From the NCBI RefSeq assembly GCF_018139145.2, contig NC_059475.1:8604437-8668436 (forward strand): DNA of 64,000 nt, given 5' to 3'. Every line of letters starts with the position of its first letter. Position 1 is the first letter of the stretch. The position numbers were made by a program, and so were the translations under genes. The notes beneath the pieces are model-generated. The model made no database searches and was not told the origin of the DNA. It saw only the letters and a program-made list of their open reading frames with translations. This document shows, piece by piece, positions 51,081 through 63,600 of the stretch. The stretch is from Gymnogyps californianus (taxonomy: Eukaryota > Chordata > Aves > Accipitriformes > Cathartidae).

Positions 51081-53059
51081 AGCTAATGAGGCATTTTAGG
51101 CGACACGAGCGCGGACGGCGCGAGCCCGGACACGGCGCGAGCCCGGACACAGCCCGCCCCGACGGCGGGCACGGCACGGCACGGCCCCGCTCCGAGGCTG
51201 GGCCGCGGGTCGGGGCTCCCCCGGGCAGCGGCGGCGGCGGCGGCGGCTGCTGCCTCCTCCCTCCTCCCGCTGCCTCCTCCCGCTGCCTGCCGGCAAACGG
51301 GGGCTGCGGCCCGACGGCTCGCCCCAGCCGCAGCGCTGCCCGCAGCCGGGCCAGTCCCCGGCCTCCCAGGCCAAGGTTTAGGCCGAGGTTTGGCTTCTTC
51401 CCCTGTGAAACGCCCTCCGAGGGGGGACACTCGTGCGTGGGTAAAAAGAAACCTCCAAAACCCAGCTCAGCCCTGGGGCTCCTTGGAAACGCTGTGGCCG
51501 CCGCAGCCCGCCCGCAGCTCTCCTGGGGGAGAGGGATGCTGGCCCCTGCGAGACGGAGAGGGCAGGCCGCGGTGCGCCCGGGACTCGCGTGGGCCGCCCC
51601 GGCAGCCTGCCTGCGCCGTCACAGCCCCTGCGGGTGACCCGGGCCCGGCGAGTCTTGCCCGGGCTCCCCGCTCTCCCCCTCTGCACCCTCTCCCATTAGA
51701 GAGGGAGGGGGAGAGGCCGTTATTTGCACACACTTGTCAGGGTAAATAATTTATCAGCAAAGAGTCCCCCCGCAGCCGATAGTTTTATTGAACTGCACTT
51801 AAATGTTTCATGAACCCGCCGCCTGCCTGGGATGAAGCGGGGGCTGCCAGGTCCATTAGAAGCAGGCTTTGACGGGGGGTGGGAGGAGAAGGCTTTGCGG
51901 GGTACAGGGGTGCCGCGGGGCTGCTCGCCCGGCCCCGGCCCCTGCTCCGGCTCTGCGGGCCGGGGTCCGGCGGCCGCCACCGGGGCAGGGAGCCCGGGGC
52001 GCCCGGCTCGGATCCCAGGTGACCCTTTCCCCTTACGCGGCCGGGGCGCGTAAGTCCCGCGCGTTGGTAGGTAGCGACGGCCCCGGGGGGGGCGGCCCCG
52101 GTGGCGGGGGCCCGTCGGCGCTGCCAGGAAGGGGTTTCGCGGCGCGTTTGGAGCCGCTGCCATTAAGGGGCTTGCGGCTCCCTGCAACCCGGCAGGGTCC
52201 TCCAGGGAAGCGTTGGAAACACCACGGCTCCCGCCTGCTTATCTGGCTGTCAATAAAAGGAGATGGCTCCTAAAGCAGGGCCAGGTGCTGCCTCCCCTGC
52301 TCTCCAGCGCGCCGCTCTCCAGAAACTGCTCAGGCGTGAAGCCAAGTCTGCTTGGCCAGGCCTCGGCGGAGGCAGGCAAACAGTCCCCTCGCCAGCGCCA
52401 GAGCGCTCTCTGTTTGCCTTTTTATCTCCTAAAAAAAAAAGAGAGAGAGGGAGAGAGAGAGGGAAGGGAGGCAGGAAGGTGGGGGAGCGCCGGAGCAGCG
52501 TCCGTATTTGGCTGTGAGATGGCCGCAGAGGCTAAAAAAAAAAAAAAAAAAAATTTAAAAATAATAATAAAAACGGATGGGGGGGAAAAAGCTGCAAAAC
52601 GCTGCGCTCAGAGGCAGGCGGGACCCCGGGGGCGGCCGGGCCGGGCCGCCTCTCCCCGCCGCCCGCTGGCTCGGGACGCTCCGCGGCGGGGGCACCCCCG
52701 GACAGGCCCCGTCTCACCCCTCGGACCGCGGAGGCAGGGGTGTCAGGGCGCGCAGCGGGCCGCCCCCCGCCGCGCAGCCGTGCGGGCAGCGCCCGGAGAG
52801 CTCGCGCCCAGCCGGGGACCGGGTGGCTCAGGCAGGGAGCGGTGCCGGGGAAGCAGCGCGGAAAAAGCCCCCCCCCGCGTCTGTGTGTGTCCCCGTTATT
52901 TTTGCCTTCTGTCACCGTCGGGTCCGCCACCTTCACCTGGGCCGCGGAGGAGGGAGGCGGCTCCGCGGCGCAGCGCGGAGCAGAGCCCCGCGGGCGCGGA
53001 GGGGAGCCGGGCTCGGTGCGAGCGCCGCCGCGCCGGGCAGGGGATAGGAGCAGGGGCAC

Positions 53060-53480
53060 GGCAACGTGTTACAAATTTATAAGCATTATACATATTTGAT
53101 TTACACCACGATACGAAGTTGGTGGTTTGTTTTTTTTTTTTCCCGAGGATGCCCCAAACCCCCGTGTTCACATAGATTGAGCAATTCTCAACACACACTG
53201 TAATAATGAGCTTTAATTCTCTATCCAAGCAGAACTTGAGCAATAATAATAAGCACATCAGAACAATTTGTTTACTGTGGCATTGCACAGGCTGCAGGGT
53301 CCAAGACTACCTACAATAAACTGTAAAAACCAAAGGAAACTCTCTAGAACAGGAAAAATATTGCGATAGAAACGTGGTTTTGGCTTTCAAGGAAAGAGGC
53401 ACTTGACTAGCATTTTAGCTGGGATATTTTGCCCTTGTCCAAGGTATGTGTTTTTAAATACTTTCTTTTTATTTCCCCCA
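53060..53480. promoter_or_regulatory. candidate enhancer block upstream of P0 (a)
   Basis: Sharp switch from CpG-rich to AT-rich unique sequence: caaatttataagcattatac, gtaataatgagctttaattc, gcaataataataagcacatc, and gaacaatttgtttactgtgg (SOX and FOX-type cores). It lies about 2.1-2.5 kb upstream of P0. Confidence 0.4.
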
Positions 53481-54330
53481 CACGTTTCTTTGCTTGTCTA
53501 ACATTTCTCTTTTGCCCCCAGGATTGCGTTTAAACCTTGGTGCAGAAATGTAATTTTGCTCTTGTTTTGTTTTGGGTTTGTTTTTTTTTTTTTTTATCCT
53601 CTCGTCCTGTCGGTTCAGCCCTCTCGCAGTTTGATAGAAACTGAATAGCTCCATCTCTTCGAATAAAAAATACCTGAGTTATTAGTGAAATGGCTTTTCG
53701 TGTGTTGCCATATAAAGGTCTGAGAGCTTTCCGCCTGTTGTGTGGATGGCAGCCTGCGAGGCTCTCCTGCAACCTGGTAAACGGTTGCACCTAGCCTTCT
53801 CCTGAGCATTCGCCAAGAGCGGGCTGAGCCGGCTGACACGGGCACCCCGGCTTGTGAGCCCTGGCGAGCTGGAAACTTGTTGTAACAAGCGGGATTAGTG
53901 TGCGGGAGTGTGTGTTTGGGGGGTTTAATTTAAGATGCTGCAAGAAACTTCTGTGAACTGAAGCGTCCTAAAGACAGAAATTTAGCAGAAAGATAACATT
54001 TCCCCGCGTGAAGAATCCCACTGTAGCCGACTGTATAATAAGACCATTATTTTCAATGCCGTAACCTTGTTTTCTCATCCAAAAAAAAAAAAAAATCAGG
54101 ATAAAAAAGAGAATACTTCTTGCTTAAAAAAGAAGCGTATCGCTATAAATCATTTCTTTATACCTTAACTTTGTAGCTGGGCTTTCTCTCTCTCCATTTT
54201 TTTTTTTCCCGAGGACTCCTAATGCTATTAATTTGTCTAAAACTTTATTCTGGATTGTCTTGAATTATTTCCCTTCTCTATCCTTTAAAACATTTTCATA
54301 ATAAGCGTGACTCCGGACAATGTTTGATTT
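53480..54330. other. non-coding DNA upstream of P0
   Basis: Mixed composition with T-runs (53580-53595) and an A-run (54080-54095). The segment 54010-54075 (gactgtataataagaccatt) may be conserved. No gene or repeat was recognised. Confidence 0.4.
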
Positions 54331-54339
54331 GTTTTTCTC

Positions 54340-55090
54340 CCCTCATCCCGGTTTAGACTGAGACATTAGCTGAATTCCCTGGGGGTGATTGGATGCAATT
54401 CGCTGAAAGTCGACAGGCACGTCCTGGATGTTAGAAATTCACTTTTCCTCAACGTGACAAGGCTGAGTTCGATCTACAATTGTATTTGAAAGGGCAATGA
54501 GCGGAAAGATCTCCCATCATTAAAGCCTCCCTCTTCTTTAGCAAAATAACAAGATACTTCATTTGCACACAAACACTCAGGGAAAAAAAAAAAATCCCCA
54601 AACCCCAATCGACCCGCGATAACTCTTTAATAAAACGCTATCTCTGCATATTTTGGGACAGGGGGACGACATTTCAAAAGGTATCGGAGGTCCCCCAAAG
54701 CGCCCATGTGATCAAGTTGACTTTTTACTTTAAATCTTGAATAAGATGTGAGTTGTAACAAGGGGATTTGCACTTACTCCATGACCCTTGTAATTGGATT
54801 AAATATAGACTGAGACGTACAAAAACATGCCAAGATTGACACCTGCCAACTGGACTTCCTTATGATTGATTGTGATGCTTCGTGCTGGCAACAATAATGA
54901 AATAAATTGTATGGATAAAACAGCACATTTGTCATTTCCGTGCCATAAGAGAGGAAGGCAGCGTGTTAGGCAAGCTGTTATCTGACAGGCACGAACAGCA
55001 GACACAACTAAAGAGCTAAACAAGGATTCCAGACATTGACAAGACAAATTATAACTTGTCACAACCTTTTTAAATTCAGAAGTTTTCAAT
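54340..55090. promoter_or_regulatory. candidate ectodermal/pancreatic PAX6 enhancer region
   Basis: Located 3.4-4.1 kb upstream of P0, where the ectodermal (lens/cornea) and pancreatic enhancers lie in mouse. Motifs visible: ggggtgattggatgcaattc; a TAAT-N3-ATTA dimer site TAATTGGATTA (54791-54801); TGATTGAT, a PBX/MEIS-type core (54863-54870); gcaacaataatgaaataaat (SOX-type); and TGACAG, a MEIS core (54983-54988). MEIS/PBX and PAX6 inputs are the known regulators of this region. Identity is inferred from position and motifs. Confidence 0.5.
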
Positions 55091-55129
55091 TAACATATAT
55101 ATTGCTGTTACATATAAGATCGGGTGGAC

Positions 55130-56310
55130 TTAAAACATAAACAGGCAGGGACGGAGGGCGTCGGGGGGCCGCGGGAGGCTGCGGCGCCGGCGCTGCCCCG
55201 GCTGCTGGCGCTCTCCGGAGCCGCGGTCCCGGGGACGACGCCCCGCAGCCGCCCCGGGAGCCGCCCCGCCGCCCCCGTCCCCGGGGACGGCTCTCCCGGG
55301 GCAGCGGGGCCGGGCGGTGGGACGAGCCGGCGGGGGCCGCTCCCGCCAGCCTTTGTCCGCGCCCGCCGCCCGGCCGCAGCGCGGAGGGGCGCGGAGGGGC
55401 GCGGAGGAGGGGGGGGGGCGGCGCAGGTAGCGCATCACCTCGCGGCGTGCCGGGCTCCCCGGTGATAAACCACCGTCCGCTCAGCCCGGGCTGCAAAACG
55501 CGGTCGGCGGCGGTGTGTCCCGTAGGTAATTGATTTGGATTTATGGCTCCCGGCGGCAGTTCGCGGCGGGGGGATGGATGCGGCGCAGGCGGGCTGCCGC
55601 GCTTCTCCGTGCCCGGCCGCACCCGCGCAGCGCGGCCAGCGCCGGGCTCCCAGCACCGGGCTCCCGGCAGCGGGCCGGGCCGGGCCGGGCCGGGCTCTCC
55701 GCCTCCGCTGCCCGCCGGTTCTGCTGGGGCCCCTCCGGGAGCGGGGAGGGAGGTAGCCCCCGCGGGACCCCCCTGGAGGGACCAGGGCCGGGGCCGGGAC
55801 CCGCACCCGGCGCCAGCCACGCTCCCCCGAGGGCGGTCCCATCTCTCGGCTCCCCACGGCCACTCGTGACCGGGCTCTCCCCAGCCCGGCCCGGGTGTCC
55901 CAGCGGGGAAAAGCCGCTGTCCTGCTGAAGAGGGGGACGTCCCCTGCGGGGGGGGACATGGTGGCACAAGGACTTGGGTTTGGGCTGGGGTTTCCAGGGT
56001 GCCCGAACAGGCAGCGTGTCCTGCCGGGGGCTGGGGCCGGCGAGGTGGGTCAGCGCCCGGGTTTGGGCCGTCTGGTCATTTCTGAGCGAGCTCTGCCCTT
56101 CCCGGTGCGCTGGGAGGCGGGAGCGGGCTCACCGGGGCACCGACCCGAGCCCCCCGCCCCAGCCCGCTCCTGTCGCGACCCCCCCCCCCAAAATGCCAAC
56201 GAAACACCCGAGCATTTTCACCCACGACGTGGTGCGCTTTGCCCGAGGAGACGCTGACCTGACCCGGGCCGGCGAGCTGCCCCCCCCCGGCTCCCCGGCC
56301 CTGCGCGGCC
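55130..56310. other. CpG-rich block upstream of the candidate enhancer
   Basis: GC-rich with G-runs and repeated gcggaggggc and cgggccgggc units. Overlapping ORFs up to 293 codons are composition artefacts. No conserved promoter motif cluster was recognised, though an isolated CpG island may be a regulatory start. Confidence 0.5.
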
Positions 56311-56579
56311 CGGCGAGCATCCCCCGGGAGCAGAAAGAAATCCCGACTCTCCCTGAAAACTGTCGGGTCCCACTCGAGGGGCAACTCCAGCGCTTATACA
56401 AATATTTTTCATCCCCGTTTCTTTTGTCTGAGCAGGTTTCTGCTGGGTCCGATGTAACGCGTGGTAAAAGTGCAGGGCTGCAGCAACGCGGCTCTCCCGG
56501 CCATCGCTGGGGGCAGAGAAAAAGGACCCTCCCCCCCCAAACCCTGAGTCCCAACTTGGGAAAAAATAACTAATATTCC

Positions 56580-57480
56580 AAGGCGACCTTTCCATTTGCT
56601 GTAATTACTGCCAAACTCATTCCTCTAAATTAAATGCTGCAAGTGATTTGAATCCTTGTAAAGCAAAACCCAAGTTCCATCGAATTAGTTGTAGCCTGCC
56701 TGCTTTCCCCAGTGACTGCATCTATTAACATTATAATCTCAAACACCATTTTTTTATGTAACACTATTGTTAGTAAATCAACTCCTCAGGTCCACAGAGA
56801 CGCTGACCCCTGGCAATTCAGTGAAAGTGTAATTATCTCCCCGAATCTTGGACAGATTTAAGAGATTACATTTCAACTAAATCTATATCAATGCTAATTT
56901 TTTCCAGACTCCAGGTGCTAGGCACTCCGAAATGGTGTTTCTGCCCAGCAGAATGGGTTACAAAGAGGAGAGGGCTTGCTGTGTAGAGGGCCAAAAGAAA
57001 TGAAGCCCCACATAAAATTACACCTATTTTTTGCTACAAAACCTGGTTCTTGTATGGCAAAGTTAAACAAAGCAGCTATGCTAAATTAGCGTTAAATAAA
57101 GGCTAGTTTAATGCTCGGTTACAGTCAACTGGTGTATATTTGATGGCTAATTGTCTATCAAAATTAAAAAGAAAAGAACAAATGATTCGTTATAAGAAGG
57201 TGTTAAAAGCTTCGACAAAAGGGCATTTCACAAATATAATATCTGTGGATGGCGAATTGTCCTTTTGAAGCTTTTTTAATGTACTGAAGGCCTGGGACTC
57301 CCTAGATATGAATAATGGGGAGAAACGCGCTCTTTTATTCGGAAAGAGCCTCTTTTAAACCAGTCGCTCTAATAAAACAGCAAGGACAATATTCCGGGAG
57401 GAACGGGGACCCGCGTTGCCGTGATTTCCGACGGCCACTTAAATAAATAATGCCTCGGCAGTAAAAAGGCATTTAAATGT
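56580..57480. promoter_or_regulatory. candidate conserved block far upstream of PAX6 (a)
   Basis: About 900 bp of AT-rich, repeat-free DNA dense in developmental motifs: gctgtaattactgccaaact, gcatctattaacattataat, gtgtaattatctccccgaat, gctatgctaaattagcgtta and gatggctaattgtctatcaa. No coding potential. Confidence 0.4.
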
Positions 57481-57705
57481 TATTTGGTTTGCGCTTAAAG
57501 AGACCTAAGCGCCTTCCCGGTGGAGAGCAGCTCTCCCTTGCAAATCAACCGATATCAGCAGGGAGAAAACAGTATCTGTAGGGCTGCGGGGATGGGGACG
57601 GAGACGGATCCTGCCTCGGGTGCCCCGCGGCCAGGCGAGGTGCGGGGCCGCCCGCCCCGCATGTATTTCTTTATCAGAGTAATGGGCCAAGAAATATTCC
57701 AGGAA

Positions 57706-57734
57706 GGGGGGGGGGGGGGGGGGGGGGGGGGGGG
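57706..57734. repeat. poly(G) run of about 29
   Basis: Uninterrupted G-run followed by agggagaggggg. Strong quadruplex potential; length probably unreliable. Confidence 0.9.
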
Positions 57735-58489
57735 AGGGAGAGGGGGAGAGCCGCAAAAATAAGAGGAAAAAACGGTAAACCCACCCACCCAACCAAAAAC
57801 CTCATGTGCGAAGTTAATTAAAGAGGATGGCGGCGAAGCGGGCGCTGGGGCAGGGTCAGCCTCGCCGGCTCCGTGGGCGCGGAGCCCTGCGCGGCCGGTC
57901 CACGCGGGGAGGGAGCGGGTCCGCGCCCCTGCGGAGGGCGTGTGGGAGAGCCGGAGTATGCAAAAAAGCACCGGCTAAATCATGCAGCAAGAACGACAAA
58001 CCGTCTGGAAAATGGACCCATGGAGCAGCAAGAATGTACTTTTTTATCTCTGACAACTTGTGTCCTAAAGAAACTATCTTGAAGATAATTGAAATGATTA
58101 CAATTCAGTGCTGCCTTACTTTGAGTAGGAACAGTCAAATAATGAAATCTTAGTAATACAGCAAAAATTTAATTTACATTACACCACTGCTCGAGTTTTC
58201 CCTTTTTTTTTTCTTCCCTTTTTTAATGCCCAGCTTCCCCTAGAAATTTTGTGCTCACACATAATTCTGCACTTCGTTGCATTATTCATATTTTCGGGGT
58301 TATTTCCAATCCCCTCCCGCCGTATCTCCTTTAGTAATGGTCTTCTCTGAAACTTCCAGATGCGAGGCAGAGGGGAGAGCTCTTTTGGAAGGAGGGTACC
58401 CCAAGAGGCAAGGAGGCACCCCAAAACTAACCCCAGCGAGGCCGGGGCGGCTGCTGCAGCCGGGTGGCGGAGGAGATACCCCTGTCCCG

Positions 58490-58579
58490 CAGCCTGAGCG
58501 GAGGTTTCGGTTAACCCCCCCTCCCGCAACCGCCTCGGTTGCGGGAGGGGGGGGTTAACCGAAACCTCCGCTCAGGCTG
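58490..58579. repeat. near-perfect inverted repeat, 43/44-nt arms, 3-nt loop
   Basis: The left arm 58490-58532 (begins cagcctgagcggaggtttcg) and the right arm 58536-58579 (ends gaaacctccgctcaggctg) are reverse complements except for one extra G in the right arm's G-run (8 G against 7 C). The loop is cct. No transposon features flank it. Confidence 0.95.
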
Positions 58580-58686
58580 TGATGAGCAAGGGCTGGGCAG
58601 GTACGATCCTTCCCACCAGGGTCTGTCCCAGCCGGGGCAGCGGCAATAATTCACTTTTGGAAGCTGTTCTGGGGCTCAGTCCCTCC

Positions 58687-58687
<1 letters not shown>

Positions 58688-58727
<40 letters not shown>

Positions 58728-58740
58728 CATCATCATCTTC

Positions 58741-58772
<32 letters not shown>

Positions 58773-58786
58773 CATCACTATCACTA
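58688..58786. repeat. compound (ATT)n(ATC)n microsatellite
   Basis: About 14 ATT units run directly into about 15 partly interrupted ATC units. ORFs of repeated isoleucine or methionine across it are artefacts. Confidence 0.95.
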
Positions 58787-59164
58787 TTTATTACTCTTAC
58801 TCTTACACTTAATTACTATTTTTGCCAGGAAAATGTTTCCTAGAAGCTGTAGGGTGTCCCCAGTGATGGGGGGGGTTGGCTGGGGTGGTTTTTGCCAGAG
58901 CTTTGGGCTGGAGGAGGGCAGCAGGGCTCACCTGCCCCGGGAAATGTGATGGAGCCAGGGCGACCCTCTGCCCCAAGGTCCCCCCGGTCCCCCCCTGGCT
59001 CACCCCCTCAGCCTCCCTCGCAGTTATTGGCCGTGGTGCTGCTCGGGATGCCTGAGCCCCTTTTCGGCCTCTCGCCTTGCAGATTGTGCGGGAGGCAGCC
59101 TGCCTTTTAATCCAAGTCAGAAATGGACCAGGATACATCCTCAATGCAACTAACTGTTTCTAAA

Positions 59165-59600
59165 AAAAAGACCATCTGGTAATTGTCTTCCTTTAGATCT
59201 TCCCTTAATTATGCTTTTAATTAAAGATGGTTCAAGGCATTGGACCACATGAAGGGCAGTAATTACAAATTACATTACAAACCCAACAGATGTAGCTCTA
59301 TCTGCTGGGAAAAAGGTACCGGAATAAAATTTGACTAAACTTTAGGATAAATTAATCCGCTGCCTTGAGAACAGAAGCACATTTTTTATTATGCAGACTC
59401 TAGCCAGGATTTAAGTTCTCTGTCATGATTGTTTTCATATTTCTTTGACATCTATTGATTTGGAGGCAGCTGCAAGGCTTTGTCACAAGAGAGAAGAGCA
59501 GTCACAATATATTAGCTTGATGGCATAACTCGAATATGAGTAGGAAGGATAGAAACATGACAGGGAGCCACGTGACCGAGTGATGGGTCTCCAACAAAAT
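59165..59600. promoter_or_regulatory. candidate conserved block far upstream of PAX6 (b)
   Basis: cttaattatgcttttaatta (AT-rich homeodomain cluster), gcagtaattacaaattacat, ggataaattaatccgctgcc, tctgtcatgattgttttcat and gcagtcacaatatattagct. Unique, dense in TAAT/ATTA and ATTGT cores, and next to a GC-richer stretch. Good texture for a developmental enhancer. Confidence 0.45.
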
Positions 59601-59699
59601 AAAGAAATTAATTTTTAATAAAAAGCTTTAAAAATACCACAGCTAGTGCAACAGCGAGGGGAATGACAGAACTTGTTAATTATCGAGCGCTGGAGCCTC

Positions 59700-61690
59700 T
59701 GAAATTTACCCCTGAAGACTAGGAGGGGATAGGCTTTTAATTTCCAGTTAGGACTTGCGCATTGGGCAGAAGTCACAAGGAGCAAAGCCCCCACATTGGG
59801 TGCGCTCAGCTGGAGCCCACTCTGCCCCGGCAGCCAGCCCCGGCCTGGGGACACCGGGGCACCCGGCCACCACGGCAGGGCTCCCCTTTCCCGCCAGGCA
59901 CTGGAAATGAGCATCCCGGTTTGCCCATGATCCGCTCAGAGGCAAAACTCCGAAACCCCAACTGAAGTTAATGTAAAGCCCCCTCGGTGAGCAGATGCAA
60001 AGCAATGCAGACCCGATAGCCTCTGTAATGAGGGAAGGCAGTGCAGGCTCAAAGATTTCCAGAGGGAATATCGCCCCACTAATCTGTGGTCACTGATGGC
60101 TCCAGATAAGCTACTTATACTGCATATTGCAGGGCTGCAGGAATACAGGCATATGAACTCTTTTAAAATGACCTGGTTTGCAGGGGCTGGCTGGCACATT
60201 GGGAGGAGATCAAGAAATTACGGGTGTAAGGGTTTACGAAACCCAGTTCTGGTTCAGTGGATAAAGACATCATTGACGATCAAGGGGCTGTTTTTAAGTC
60301 TACCTCCAGTTCAAAGTATACGCCTCTCCCACATTTTGCCAAAATCCTGTGCTAAATGTGTAACTGGGAGCTCAAAGTATTTGAGCAGGTTTGGGCAAGG
60401 TAGCAGAATTTCCCTGTCTGGGGGAGAATGTTTGTTAAAAGCAGTCATTGAAGTCAAGCTGGAGAGCGGGGACAGTGAGGATTCACATGTCAGACGCTCC
60501 ATCAGACCATTAAAAAGAAATTAAGTTAGGACGTTTCGTCTTCCCCTCTCCCAACTCCACCTCTGTGGGAAAAGCACAACAAAAATCTGGCCAGCGCCTT
60601 AACGTGGGGGGTGAGGCTGCCTCCCCTTCAAGCCACAACACAGTTGCGAGACGCCTTCGGCGTCTCTCGAAGGTGAAATTGGACACAGGAGGCTTTGGGT
60701 GCGAGTCTGCTCGGAGTTCCCCCTTTTTGCCTGCAATCGCTTGCACCTGCACCCCCTGAGACCTTACTGACTGTGGGAGCAGTGCACGGGCACCCCGAGT
60801 GCTCAGACTAAATGCATGTGGGATCACATCATGTCTCTGGCTTCCCTCTCACACACGTAGACACAAACGGTGATGCTCTTCCCATCCTGTCTCAGGCTTG
60901 ATTTCCAGCGTGACTCTGCTTAGCTGAGCACGACGGGACCTGGCCCAGCTGCTTTCAGCCCCAGAAGATGCCGCAGCACAAACCAAAGGCAGATTAATGC
61001 ACACACACACCCCTTGCACCCGACCTCAGCTATACATTCACACTTTCACACCCTCCCTGTGGATAGAGTCACTTTTTTTTTCCTTCTGAGGAGCGCTAGT
61101 CCCTGTGAGCATCTAACCCATTTTCTTACCAATTTCTGGATTTCATCCTGTCTGCGGTGGAGAAACACGAACAGCTCCTCTTGGCTTCTCGGGGCCCTCG
61201 TGTCAGGAAGGTAGTTATTTGGACAGACCTCTTCAAATGCCTCTTAATCAGCCGACTCTGGGTTTCCAGTAATACTGTAATTTATGATTGCCAAGTGTCA
61301 GTCAGTAGGTACGGTTACACAGATACAACATGCAATTCATTACAGCTCCTAGACTCTCATTTCGTTTTAAAGTGAGCAAACGCAACACTCCTCTATTTGT
61401 TCAAATTTTAGCACTGTATTTTGCTATCATTTCCCACTTTCTAAAAGTCACTCTGATGACAAAATTCCCTATCAGAAATGCAGAATAATTTCAGGTTTAA
61501 AAATGATGTTACTGTGAAAATTACATATGCTATCCAGGAAAACCTATGTATATAATGCAACTGGTCAATATAAGATTATAGATCCTCCTGAAAAGCTCAT
61601 ACTGCTTATTTATTTAGAAACTTTTTGTATGTCTTTGCATATCAGCAAACAAAAACTTTTGTCCCAAATTGCAATAGTGCTTTTAGATCA
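59700..61690. other. non-coding DNA, no gene seen
   Basis: Mixed composition, short ORFs only, no domain recognised. A small perfect hairpin gagacgccttcggcgtctc sits at 60648-60666. Confidence 0.5.
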
Positions 61691-61699
61691 GATACAGTA

Positions 61700-61860
61700 T
61701 AGAATATAGATTTATTTAAATATATTTATATCATATATTTATATCTACATAGTAATTTATATTCTATATGGAATATAAATATATTTAAATAAATCCAAGT
61801 CTAGAATATATTTATATTCTATATAGACTATATAGAAATAGAATCTAGATTTCTATAATA
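61700..61860. repeat. AT-rich palindromic block
   Basis: Perfect 23-bp inverted repeat, arms 61709-61731 and 61773-61795, with 41 nt between, followed by a second one, tatagaaat/atttctata at 61831-61839 and 61849-61857. Cruciform-prone AT-rich simple sequence. Confidence 0.85.
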
Positions 61861-63590
61861 CTTCATTTCTTTGTGATTTGATTGCTCTGCCTGTGGCCCC
61901 ATGTGTCGCCATTCAGAAAGGATGCAACATGCTACCGGACAAATGTTTCTTTGTGAAATATGTGAAAGACTACAGATGTTTCAATGATCTGCTGGATAAA
62001 TCTCAGACCCTTTTTGGTGACATGGTCTGTACTTGTTTACATAGCAAGGCAGCAAGTGAGGCGTGCTCTTCTTTGAGTTGCAAGACTCACCAGATACAAA
62101 GTTAAAGCCATATCTACAGCTCTGGCTTTCACAGGTCTGATCCAAAGCTCGCTGACGTGATGGACAAATTCCCAGGTCCACATGATATGGTCACTAGGCT
62201 GAAATCACAGCTCGCAGAGTGCATGATGGTGTTTATGTCAATAACTGAATACAGCAGTTTTTATTTCTATTCTTCTTTCATGATCAATACCAAGCTTATT
62301 TTTTTTTCCTATTTTAGTCTAAAATTGAGCTTTTTCTTGAAAAATGAGAGTCCTTATAGCTATTTAGTGTGGAGAATATATAGTCTTATATATGAATTAT
62401 GTGGTTCTGGGTGTCTGCCCAGTATGTTGGGTAGGGATTGAAAGCAGACAGCAAACAAAGTATGTGGAGGAGTCTGCGTCTTTAACAGCGTATCTCACAG
62501 CCACGATTGCTATTCACGTGTGAATCGTATTTCATGCAGTAATGATGTTGCATAAACTAGCAGTTTCAGAGGTGTAGAGTAGATGCAATAATGTCAGCCT
62601 TTTTCGGCGCAGAAGAGCATATTCCTTGGAGTTTCTCTGAGCTGATGTTGTCTGCGGAGGGTCATGAGTTGGGAACGTCTGCGTGATTCACAGTGGCAAA
62701 ACCTAGCTCTGCAGGTCAGTCTAAGTGACCAGAAAATCCTCCTGTAAGGCTGTCGTGCACTTTGTGAAGCCATGTTTTTAAACATGCGTATAGATGGAAT
62801 ACTGTAATTTTTCTCCAGTTTTAAAGACAGATTGTCTCAATAACGCATCATCATAGCAAACAAAGGGTGAGAAAATACTCTCTCCAAGCAGAACAGAAGC
62901 AAATTTAACACTTCCAAAAAGCACTGACAATTGCTTTCCTGGGCACAGCAATGTCACGTTTTTAAGTTGTAATATTTTGGAGTTCAGTCCCTGTTAGATG
63001 TTTGTGTTAGGCATTGTATTCGGGTTATACCTTGCTCAGTGGTAGCAACTTCATCCGTAGCGGGTCAGATATTGCAGACTTTACGTGGAAACTGGAAAAC
63101 TGCCCATTCTGCATCTCTGCCAGGGTGATCTTTCCAGTTAGGTTTGGGAATAGATTGCAATTTGGGTAACGAAAGAATATATATTGATATATTAATCTTA
63201 GAGTAAGTGGGGAAAGCTTGAAGCTGCTGTGGTGTTTGGAATGACAGAAGTAGTCCCTGGGGACAATATCCAGGGTATTTGTGGGAATTCCTAGTAATTC
63301 CAGGGTATATCTGTTACATGACTTTTCAGTGTAATACCCAAATACCTCGTCTGTGTGTGTATTAGATCTTAAAGATGAACTGAAATATGAACATTTCTTC
63401 ATACATTTTTACTTTTTCTGATTAGTTTAAAACTCAGAAGTTCAAGACGTTTTTAGGAACTTTTCTCTGCTTTCTTTAGCAAATTATTCAGTTGTCCTTA
63501 GCCAGTGAGTTGCAAACCATTTATTGTAAACATTTGCATTGCATTGAAGTTCAGTTACATAAAACATTGTGTAAGTGTGTACATTTGGAG
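61861..63590. other. non-coding DNA, no gene seen
   Basis: AT-rich, short ORFs only, no repeats I can name and no promoter features. It would be upstream intergenic territory of PAX6. Confidence 0.5.
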
Positions 63591-63600
63591 GACTATGTGC

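Larger units (their letters stand above)
50080..53060. other. CpG island complex around P0
   Basis: About 3 kb of very GC-rich, CpG-rich DNA broken by an AT-richer segment at 51720-51830 (gtaaataatttatcagcaaa, gatagttttattgaactgca). Overlapping ORFs up to 296 codons occur in several frames on both strands, have no domain and are stop-poor composition. An A-run (52533-52552) and GA-rich tract (52439-52475) are present. Confidence 0.6.

Noticed and set aside
52213..53082. 289-codon plus-strand ORF
   Set aside because: Crosses A-runs and GA-rich simple sequence and encodes low-complexity basic stretches; no recognisable domain.
55086..55967. 293-codon minus-strand ORF
   Set aside because: GC-rich composition artefact with competing ORFs in other frames and low-complexity protein sequence.
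58572..58812. ORFs of poly-isoleucine or poly-methionine
   Set aside because: Direct translation of the ATT/ATC microsatellite.
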